Below are positions 57,855-64,000 of a DNA stretch of 64,000 bases, one piece after another. The DNA comes from Oscillospiraceae bacterium (GTDB taxonomy: Bacteria > Bacillota > Clostridia > Oscillospirales > Acutalibacteraceae): assembly GCA_003538135.1 (NCBI GenBank), contig DPOR01000005.1, positions 68,056 to 132,055 of the forward strand, written 5' to 3'. A program made the position numbers and the translations under genes. Each line of letters begins with the position of its first letter. The first letter of the stretch is position 1. The notes beneath the pieces are model-generated. The model had not been told where the DNA came from. It saw nothing but the letters and a program-made list of their open reading frames with translations, and searched no databases.

Positions 57855-59615
57855 TTGTCCGGGGAGTATTCCAGCCGCAACCGCAGGATGCTCAAAAAGC
57901 TCCTGCCCTACTATAAAAAATATTCGGGGCTCTTTGCCCTTGATATGTTCTGCTCCGCGCTGACTACCGTATGCGAGATAGCTCTCCCGCTGATAGTTCG
58001 GCAGATAACCGACCGCGCGGCGCACGACATTCACGACCTGACGGCGGAGCTGATTATAAAAATCGTCGGCTTCTATATCCTGCTGCGCATTATCGACACC
58101 GCCGCCAACTACTATACGGCGTCGGGCGGGCATATCATGGGCGCAAGGATAGAGACGGATATGCGAAACGACCTGTTCTCGCATCTTCAGGATATGTCCT
58201 ACTCTTTCTACGACGACACGAAGATAGGCCAACTCATGTCGCGCATAACAAACGACCTGTTTGATATCACGGAGCTCTCTCACCACGGCCCCGAGAATGT
58301 GCTGATGACCGTGATAAAGATAATCGCGGGCTTCATTATGTTCGCGTCGATGAACATATGGCTTGCGGTCATAGTCTTTTCGCTCTTGCCGCTTATGATG
58401 CTCCTGACCTCGCGCAGCCGCCGCAAGATGCGCGCCGCGTTCAAGCAGCAGAGGCGCGAGATAGGCGAGATAAACGCGCGCACCGAGGATTCTCTGCTCG
58501 GCATAAGAGTTGTCAAGAGCTTTGCAAACGAGGATATCGAGCGCGAAAAATTCAACGAGGGCTCGCGCCGCTTCTTCAAGTCCAAGCAGAACGGCTACAG
58601 ATACATGGCGATCTTTCATTGCACCGTCCGGCTCTGCGACGGGCTTATGTATATAGCGATAGTCGGCATAGGCGCGGCGTTCATGATGAAGGGCAAGACT
58701 ACCGTAGGCGACTTCTCGGCGAGCCTGCTCATGGTCAGCACCCTGCTCTCGGCGATACGCACGATAGTCGAGTTCAGCGAGCAGTTTAACCGCGGCATGA
58801 CCGGCATAGAGCGCTTCACCGAGATAATGGACGAGGTCAGCGACATAAAGGACAGCCCCGACGCAAAGCCCATAGAGAACGTCAGGGGCGATATAGAATT
58901 CAGGAACGTCACATTTTCATATAAGGGCACGGATAAGAAAATCCTCTCCGACTTCTCCCTGCACATAGCTCCTGGCGAGAATGTCGCTCTGGTAGGGCCC
59001 TCCGGCGGCGGCAAAACTACGCTGTGCAATCTTATCCCCCGCTTCTACGATGTGGATTCGGGCTGCATCTTGCTCGACGGCACGGATATCCGCGACATAA
59101 CCCTCGCTTCCCTGCGCTCGAATATAGGCACGGTTCAGCAGGATGTCTATATGTTCTCCGGCACGGTCAGGGAAAATATAGCCTACGGCTGCCCGGGAGC
59201 CGAAAACGAAGATATCACGGCGGCGGCCATGAGAGCCGGAGCGCATGAGTTTATAGAGGAGCTGCCCGAGGGGTACGACACCTATGTCGGCGAGCGCGGA
59301 GTCAAGCTCTCCGGCGGTCAGAAGCAGCGCATTTCGATAGCGCGCCTGTTTTTGAAGAACCCGCCGATAGTCATTCTCGACGAGGCGACGAGCGCGCTCG
59401 ACAACGAGAGCGAGCGCCTTGTTCAGCAGTCGCTCGAAGCGCTCGCAAAGGGGCGCACGGTCATAACCATAGCACATCGTCTGACTACCATAAGAAACGC
59501 CTCGGAGATAGTCGTGCTCACGGAGGACGGCATAGCCGAGCAGGGCAGCCACCGCGAGCTTATGGCAAAAGGCGGCGTATACAGCGAGCTCTACAGCATG
59601 TATTCAATCGACTGA
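57855..59615 (+). CDS. ABC transporter, fused permease and ATPase
   Basis: A 586-residue half-transporter of the exporter type: six helices (to about residue 320), then an ATPase domain with Walker A GPSGGGKTT, LSGGQKQR, Walker B VILDEATSAL and switch IAHRLTT, all canonical, so it can work as a homodimer. Start: AGGGGT followed by TTG at 57855; an ATG at 57840 lies upstream of that ribosome site. TATAAT at 57814-57819 is a probable -10. It lies 24 bases before fucU on the same strand, so it may be co-transcribed with the fucose genes. Substrate unknown. Confidence 0.9.
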   Translation: MSGEYSSRNRRMLKKLLPYYKKYSGLFALDMFCSALTTVCEIALPLIVRQITDRAAHDIHDLTAELIIKIVGFYILLRIIDTAANYYTASGGHIMGARIETDMRNDLFSHLQDMSYSFYDDTKIGQLMSRITNDLFDITELSHHGPENVLMTVIKIIAGFIMFASMNIWLAVIVFSLLPLMMLLTSRSRRKMRAAFKQQRREIGEINARTEDSLLGIRVVKSFANEDIEREKFNEGSRRFFKSKQNGYRYMAIFHCTVRLCDGLMYIAIVGIGAAFMMKGKTTVGDFSASLLMVSTLLSAIRTIVEFSEQFNRGMTGIERFTEIMDEVSDIKDSPDAKPIENVRGDIEFRNVTFSYKGTDKKILSDFSLHIAPGENVALVGPSGGGKTTLCNLIPRFYDVDSGCILLDGTDIRDITLASLRSNIGTVQQDVYMFSGTVRENIAYGCPGAENEDITAAAMRAGAHEFIEELPEGYDTYVGERGVKLSGGQKQRISIARLFLKNPPIVILDEATSALDNESERLVQQSLEALAKGRTVITIAHRLTTIRNASEIVVLTEDGIAEQGSHRELMAKGGVYSELYSMYSID

Positions 59616-59639
59616 TTTTTCCGAAAGGACTGATATAAA

Positions 59640-60062
59640 ATGCTTAAAAATATTTCACCCGTTATCTCCCCCGAACTTCTCAAGATACTCATGGAGATGG
59701 GTCACGGCGACGAGATAGTTATCGGCGACGGCAACTTCCCGGCGGCGAGCATGGCTCAGCGCCTTGTCCGTCTCGACGGCCACGGAGTGCCCGAGGTGCT
59801 CGACGCGGTTCTCAGGCTCATGCCGCTCGACACCTATGTTGACGCACCCGTTGCGCTCATGGACAACAACGGCGACGGCGACCGCCCGGCTATTTGGGAA
59901 AAGTACGAGGAAACAGTCAAATCAAACGAGGGCGAGAAAAATATCGAGCTTATGGAGCGCTTCGCCTTCTACGACAGAGCGAAAAAGGCCTACGCCGTCA
60001 TAGCGACGGGCGAGACCGCGATATACGCAAATATCATACTGAAAAAGGGCGTTGTGAAATAA
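59640..60062 (+). CDS. fucU: L-fucose mutarotase (RbsD/FucU family)
   Basis: A 140-residue protein that interconverts sugar anomers before isomerisation. The family patterns are MGHGDEIVIGDGNFPA with catalytic His near residue 20, LMDNNGDGDRP, and ETAIYANIILKKG with the conserved Tyr. FucU and RbsD are close relatives; the neighbouring fucI selects fucose. GAAAGGA lies before the ATG. It is first of the three sugar genes, with 18 bases to the kinase. Confidence 0.9.
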   Translation: MLKNISPVISPELLKILMEMGHGDEIVIGDGNFPAASMAQRLVRLDGHGVPEVLDAVLRLMPLDTYVDAPVALMDNNGDGDRPAIWEKYEETVKSNEGEKNIELMERFAFYDRAKKAYAVIATGETAIYANIILKKGVVK

Positions 60063-60080
60063 GACGGAGGAAAATCAAAA

Positions 60081-61547
60081 ATGGCAAAGAGAGTTTTGGC
60101 GTTCGACTTCGGCGCGTCGAGCGGGCGCGCGATAATCGGACATTTTGACGGGGAGAACATCCGCCTTGAGGAGGTTCACCGCTTCTCGAACGACCCCGTG
60201 AGCGTGAACGGCACGCTCTACTGGGATGTTCTGCGCCTGTTCTTCGAGATAAAGCAGGGGCTGACAAAGGCGAAGCTCGCCGGCGGCTTCGACAGCATAG
60301 GCATAGACACCTGGGGCGTTGACTTCGGGCTTTTGGATGAGTTCGGCTGCCTGCTCGAAAATCCCGTGCATTACCGCGACGCGCGAACGAAGGGCATGAT
60401 AGACGAGGTTTTCAAGACCGTTCCCCGCGAGGAACTCTATTCCCGCACGGGCATTCAGTTCATGGAGCTCAACACACTCTTCCAGCTCTGCTCGCTCAAA
60501 AAATACCGTCCGCACATTCTCGCCAGGGCGGATAAGCTGCTGTTTATGCCCGACCTTTTCGCCTATATGCTCACGGGCAAAAAGCAGACCGAATATTCCA
60601 TTGCCACGACCTCGCAGATGGTCGATATAAAGACAAAAGATTGGGCTTACGATATTCTTGACCGCCTCGGCATACCCACGGGAATACTCACGCCCATTGT
60701 TCCGACGGGCACGGAAAACGGCGTGCTGAGCAAGGAGATCTGTGACGAACTGGGACTCGACCCCGTGAAGGTCGTCAGCGTCTGCGGACACGACACGCAG
60801 TCGGCGATAACCGCCGTTCCGTCGGAGCTTGACAGCTTCGCGTTTTTGAGCAGCGGCACTTGGTCGCTCTTCGGCACGGAGATACCCGCTCCCATAGTAA
60901 ACGAGACCTCTCTCTCGATAAACATCACCAATGAGGGCGGCTACGGCGGCATGACCGGGCTGCTCAAGAATATAATCGGTCTCTGGCTCATTCAGGAGAG
61001 CCGCAGGCAGTGGAAGCGCGAGGGCGAGGAATACAGCTACGCCGATCTCGAGCGCATGGCGCTCTCGGCGGAGCCGTTCAAGTGCTTTATCGACCCCGAC
61101 TCCCCCGAGTTCACGCCGCCCGGAGATATACCCGGCCGCGTGCGCGAATTCTGCCGCAGAACGGGTCAGTATGTCCCGCAGACGGTGGGCGAGGTCATGC
61201 GCTGCATCTACGAGAGCCTTGCGATGAAATACCGCAGCACGTTCTCGATGATAAAAGAATGCACCGGCAGAGACTACAAGGACATCCACGTTATCGGCGG
61301 CGGCACGAAGGACACCCTGCTCTGCCAAATGACCGCAAACGCCTGCGATGTCCCCGTTAAGGCGGGACCGATAGAGGCTACGGTGCTCGGAAATATCGCC
61401 GTTCAACTCCTGAGCTCGGGCGACATTCCGGATATCAAAAAGGCTCGCGAGATAATCTCGCGCAGCGAGGCATTACGCGAATATGCTCCGTGCGACGCCG
61501 ACGAGTGGGCGCGCGCATACGGGAGCTTTTTGAAAATAGCAAATTAA
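60081..61547 (+). CDS. FGGY-family sugar kinase (rhamnulokinase-like, probably L-fuculokinase)
   Basis: A 488-residue cytoplasmic kinase. It has RVLAFDFGASSGRAIIG (N-terminal phosphate loop), GIDTWGVDFGLLD, VCGHDTQSAI and the C-terminal ATP site IHVIGGGTKDTLLCQMTANA. These match rhamnulokinase more than the classic Enterobacterial FucK. Between fucU and fucI its substrate is most likely L-fuculose, with L-rhamnulose possible. GACGGAGGAA precedes the ATG; spacing to the fucU and fucI genes is 18 bases each, indicating one operon. Confidence 0.88.
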   Translation: MAKRVLAFDFGASSGRAIIGHFDGENIRLEEVHRFSNDPVSVNGTLYWDVLRLFFEIKQGLTKAKLAGGFDSIGIDTWGVDFGLLDEFGCLLENPVHYRDARTKGMIDEVFKTVPREELYSRTGIQFMELNTLFQLCSLKKYRPHILARADKLLFMPDLFAYMLTGKKQTEYSIATTSQMVDIKTKDWAYDILDRLGIPTGILTPIVPTGTENGVLSKEICDELGLDPVKVVSVCGHDTQSAITAVPSELDSFAFLSSGTWSLFGTEIPAPIVNETSLSINITNEGGYGGMTGLLKNIIGLWLIQESRRQWKREGEEYSYADLERMALSAEPFKCFIDPDSPEFTPPGDIPGRVREFCRRTGQYVPQTVGEVMRCIYESLAMKYRSTFSMIKECTGRDYKDIHVIGGGTKDTLLCQMTANACDVPVKAGPIEATVLGNIAVQLLSSGDIPDIKKAREIISRSEALREYAPCDADEWARAYGSFLKIAN

Positions 61548-61564
61548 CCGAAAGGATGATAAGA

Positions 61565-63373
61565 ATGGCAAAAGCAAAGCTCGGAATCAGACCCATCATT
61601 GACGGCCGCTGGGGCGGAGTCAGAGAGAGTCTCGAGGAAAAGACGATGAGCATGGCGCTCGCCGCCAAAAAGCTCATCGAGGAAAACGTGTTCAACTCGG
61701 ACGGCACTCCTTTTGAGTGCATCATCTCGCCCTGCACGATAGGAGGAGCCGCGGAGGCCGCGAAGTGCGCCGACTTCTTCTCGACTCAGAACGTCTGCGC
61801 CACGCTCTCCGTCACACCCTGCTGGTGCTACGGCAGCGAGACTATGGACCTCGATCCCCTGACAGTCAAGGCAGTCTGGGGCTTCAACGGCACCGAGCGC
61901 CCCGGCGCGGTCTATCTCGCGGCGGTTCTGGCGGCTCACGCGCAGAGAGGTCTGCCCGCGTTCTCCATCTACGGCAAGGATGTTCAGGATGTCACCGACA
62001 ACTCCATCCCCGACGACGTCGCGGAGAAGATACTCCGTTTCGCACGCTGCGCCGCGGCTGTCGGTCAGCTCAGAGGCAAGTCCTATGTCGGCATAGGCGC
62101 CGTCGCAATGGGCATTGCAGGCTCATACTGCGACGCCGATTTCTGGCAGGAGTATCTCGGCATACGCGCCGAGTGGGTCGACATGGTTGAAGTCACCCGC
62201 CGCGTCGAGCTGGGAATCTACGACCACGAGGAGTACGAGCGCGCTCTCAAGTGGGTAAAAGAGAACTGCCCCGAGGGCTTAGACAAGAACCCCGAAAATA
62301 TCAGACACACCCCCGAGCAGAAGGAGAAGGAGTGGGAGTTCGTCGTCAAGATGACCCTCATCTGCCGCGACATCATGCTCGGCAACGATAAGCTCAACTC
62401 CGTCCGCCCCGTAGGCGCGGAGGCGGAGCACTCCGGCCCGAAGGACGGCTGGCACGAGGAGGCTCTCGGCCGCAACGCCATACTCGGCGGCTTCCAGGGT
62501 CAGCGCCAGTGGACGGACTTCATGCCCAACGGCGACTTCACCGAGGCTATTCTCAACACTACCTTTGACTGGAACGGCAAGAAAGAGCCGCTCACCTTCG
62601 CCACCGAGAACGACGGCCTCAACGGTCTGTCCATGCTCCTCGGAAAGCTCGTCACCGGCAGAGCGAGCCTGTTCGCCGACGTGCGCACATATTGGAGCCC
62701 CGACGCGGTTGAAAGAGTCTGCGGTATGCGCCCCGAGGGCGTTGCCAAGGACGGCTTCATCCATCTCATCAACTCCGGCGCCGCCGCGCTCGACGCCACG
62801 GGCGTCTGCAAGGACAAGGACGGCAATGCCGTCATGAAGGAGTGGTGGAACGTCACCGACGAGGACATCAGCGCTATGCTCAAGGCTACCGACTGGTGCC
62901 CCGCAGACCTCGGATATTTCAGAGGCGGCGGATACTCCTCGCACTTCAAGACTCAGGCCGTCATGCCCATGACGATGATAAGAGTCAACATCATCAAGGG
63001 TCTCGGCCCGGTGCTTCAGATAGCCGAGGGCTACACCGCCACCCTGCCCGACGAGATACACAACAAGCTCGACAAGCGCACCGACCCGACCTGGCCGACC
63101 ACCTGGTTTGCTCCGAGACTCACCGGCAAGGGCGCGTTCAGGGATGTCTACTCCGTCATGGCAAACTGGGGCGCGAACCACGGCGCCATCAGCTACGGCC
63201 ACATCGGCAAGGATCTTATCACGTTGGCGAGTATGCTCAGAATCCCCGTTGCGATGCACAACGTCGCCGACGAGGACATCTACCGCCCGCACGCCTGGTC
63301 CGCATTCGGCACGAAGGATCTCGAGAGCGCGGACTACAGAGCCTGCGCCGCCTACGGCCCGCTGTATAAGTAA
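61565..63373 (+). CDS. fucI: L-fucose isomerase
   Basis: A 602-residue enzyme that converts L-fucose to L-fuculose, Mn2+-dependent in known members. It starts MAKAKLGIRPIIDGRWGGVRESL, then CIISPCTIGGAAEAAKCADFF and VTPCWCYGSETMDLDP, WGFNGTERPGAVYLAAVLA, and C-terminal PTWPTTWFAPRLTGKGAFRDVYSVMANWGANH. All are FucI blocks (shown here in short parts), and length is typical. AAAGGATG lies 6 bases before the ATG at 61565; the longer frame overlaps the kinase. The aldolase fucA and a fucose importer are not in the window. A terminator follows. Confidence 0.95.
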   Translation: MAKAKLGIRPIIDGRWGGVRESLEEKTMSMALAAKKLIEENVFNSDGTPFECIISPCTIGGAAEAAKCADFFSTQNVCATLSVTPCWCYGSETMDLDPLTVKAVWGFNGTERPGAVYLAAVLAAHAQRGLPAFSIYGKDVQDVTDNSIPDDVAEKILRFARCAAAVGQLRGKSYVGIGAVAMGIAGSYCDADFWQEYLGIRAEWVDMVEVTRRVELGIYDHEEYERALKWVKENCPEGLDKNPENIRHTPEQKEKEWEFVVKMTLICRDIMLGNDKLNSVRPVGAEAEHSGPKDGWHEEALGRNAILGGFQGQRQWTDFMPNGDFTEAILNTTFDWNGKKEPLTFATENDGLNGLSMLLGKLVTGRASLFADVRTYWSPDAVERVCGMRPEGVAKDGFIHLINSGAAALDATGVCKDKDGNAVMKEWWNVTDEDISAMLKATDWCPADLGYFRGGGYSSHFKTQAVMPMTMIRVNIIKGLGPVLQIAEGYTATLPDEIHNKLDKRTDPTWPTTWFAPRLTGKGAFRDVYSVMANWGANHGAISYGHIGKDLITLASMLRIPVAMHNVADEDIYRPHAWSAFGTKDLESADYRACAAYGPLYK

Positions 63374-63388
63374 GATGAAAATAAAAAG

Positions 63389-63418
63389 TTCCGTCCGGGA
63401 GACCGGGCGGAATTTTTT
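63389..63418 (+). terminator. terminator of fucose operon
   Basis: TTCCGTCCGG (63389-63398) pairs with CCGGGCGGAA (63403-63412), followed by TTTTTT. Confidence 0.9.
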
Positions 63419-63454
63419 GTGTTATCCTTAAAAACCGTGTCAAGGCCTTGCGTG

Positions 63455-63538
63455 CTCAGGGTTCGAATCCCTTGAAAATAAAAAGAACGGAAGCAACACC
63501 TGCAGTATCGCTTCCGTTCTTGGCGCGCTGCAAGGGAT
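63455..63538. repeat. tRNA-part repeat, copy 1
   Basis: An 84-base unit: a T-arm-like GGGTTCGAATCCC on the plus strand, a terminator hairpin (AGAACGGAAGC/GCTTCCGTTCT), then GGCGCGCTGCAAGGGAT, the 3' end of tRNA-Arg on the minus strand. After 63538 similarity to the tRNA stops. It nearly equals 63654-63739. Between the copies, 63539-63653 is GC-rich with a palindrome AAAACAGTCCGCCGGACTGTTTT (in short parts, 63613-63635) and no gene. Confidence 0.8.
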
Positions 63539-63653
63539 ACAGTCGGCTGCGCCGCCTTGCGTGCTCGGCGACCGCTGCTGCGCAGCAGTACCCGCCTCAC
63601 ACTTCGCGGCTAAAAACAGTCCGCCGGACTGTTTTCTCAACGCCGCTCACCCT

Positions 63654-63739
63654 CTCAGGGTTCGAATCCCTTGAAAATAAAAAAAGAACGGAAGCAACAC
63701 CTGCGGTATTGCTTCCGTTCTTGGCGCGCTGCAAGGGAT
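63654..63739. repeat. tRNA-part repeat, copy 2, joined to the intact tRNA
   Basis: Same unit as 63455-63538 with two extra A residues and two base changes by my count. Its right end is the true 3' end of tRNA-Arg. The left T-arm-like block is an inverted copy of the tRNA's own T-arm (63731-63750), so the tRNA terminator is flanked by inverted T-arm sequences. Confidence 0.8.
63684..63722 (-). terminator. terminator of tRNA-Arg
   Basis: On the minus strand AAGAACGGAAGC and GCTTCCGTTCTT pair and are followed by TTTTTTTATT. Confidence 0.85.
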
Positions 63740-63798
63740 TCGAACCCCTGACCTTTTGGTTCGTAGCCAAACACTCTATCCAACTGAGCTAGCAGCGC
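63722..63798 (-). tRNA. tRNA-Arg (anticodon ACG)
   Basis: On the minus strand the cloverleaf folds: acceptor GCGCTGC/GCAGCGC, D-arm AGCTCAGTTGGATAGAGT, anticodon stem TTTGG/CCAAA with loop CTACGAA (ACG, read as ICG after deamination), and T-arm AGGGG-TTCGAAT-CCCTT. Discriminator G is followed by an encoded CCA (63722-63724). Confidence 0.97.
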
Positions 63799-63944
63799 AT
63801 CTGATTGCCATAGTATATTAGCACAACGCGGCGCAAAAATCAACCGTTATTTTAAAAAATTTTTATTTTTCTCTTTCGTCGGCCGTCTCCCGCGCGGGAC
63901 AAAAAATTGCGCCCGTTTTCCGCCTCTGTTTTTTGAATTTTTTT

Positions 63945-63984
63945 TAGCTATTACATTGTAATCGCTAAATTTTTGCTATATAAT
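63945..63984 (+). promoter_or_regulatory. promoter with operator-like palindrome at window edge
   Basis: Arms TAGCTATTACA and TGTAATCGCTA (63945-63967) are inverted repeats with one mismatch around a single base. The box TTGTAA (63956-63961) lies in the palindrome and TATAAT (63979-63984) follows after 17 bases. The core ATTACATTGTAAT resembles BlaI/MecI/CopY-type operators. The gene controlled begins beyond the window. Confidence 0.6.
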
Positions 63985-64000
63985 TAAGTGGATAGACAGA

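Overview
The window looks like chromosome of a GC-rich, spore-forming, anaerobic member of the Clostridia (Firmicutes), most like gut Oscillospiraceae/Ruminococcaceae or a neighbouring uncultured lineage. Supporting signs are spoVT, an infC-rpmI-rplT operon with a Firmicutes-style leader, yybP-ykoY, T-box and glycine riboswitches, trmFO, strong TTGACA/TATAAT promoters, GGAGG ribosome sites with frequent TTG/GTG starts, an [FeFe]-hydrogenase-like protein and L-fucose catabolism genes. The species assignment is inference; no rRNA gene is present.

Layout. 0.2-2.6 kb: a lipoprotein, a P-loop ATPase and a cold-shock gene. 2.8-8.8 kb: two paralogous P2-type cation ATPases, each behind its own yybP-ykoY (Mn2+) riboswitch. 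9-11.1 kb: an EF-G-like GTPase. 11.14-12.64 kb: an AT-rich insert carrying one lipoprotein gene, bounded by inverted copies of a terminator-like hairpin. 12.7-16.5 kb: three related lipoproteins with a PduL phosphotransacylase among them. 16.8-20.8 kb: gltX, glnS and a membrane protein. 21-26.5 kb: a TetR-type regulator, then a MarR-controlled heterodimeric ABC exporter. 26.7-39.9 kb (minus strand): a housekeeping block reading infC-rpmI-rplT, then SpoU-type methyltransferase, dprA, topA, trmFO, plsX, rnc, an Elp3-like radical SAM gene and smc. 39.9-44.3 kb: a YhhN-family gene and ileS with a T-box leader. 44.3-47.0 kb: a five-gene module with a group-D-like (sensory) [FeFe]-hydrogenase, an anti-sigma-like ATPase and two DRTGG proteins. 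47.0-50.0 kb: a less GC-rich accessory patch with dispersed repeats, a DUF4230-like protein, a lipoprotein and a Mor-like regulator. 50.1-51.6 kb: a DUF5058-type membrane pair. 51.8-55.4 kb: an acidic coiled-coil protein, spoVT, a glycine riboswitch with a TRIC/UPF0126 channel gene, a small membrane protein and a flavodoxin-like protein. 55.5-57.7 kb: a decayed hydrolase end and a LytTR/GHKL two-component system. 57.8-63.4 kb: an ABC exporter followed by fucU, a rhamnulokinase-type sugar kinase and fucI. 63.4-64 kb: a repeat built from tRNA parts, tRNA-Arg(ACG), and an operator-like promoter at the window edge.

How the genes work together. Much of the regulation is RNA-based and readable directly: Mn2+ for the ATPases, uncharged tRNA-Ile for ileS, glycine for the TRIC gene, and an attenuating leader for infC-rpmI-rplT. 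The most unusual items are the H2/redox-sensor-like module at 44.3-47.0 kb, whose hydrogenase keeps all four H-cluster cysteines but has Ala in place of the proton-relay Cys; the AT-rich insert with inverted hairpins at 11.1-12.6 kb; the 3'-topA remnant at 26.5 kb lying inverted to topA; and a 32-base palindrome that contains both promoter boxes of the gene ending at 47.9 kb.
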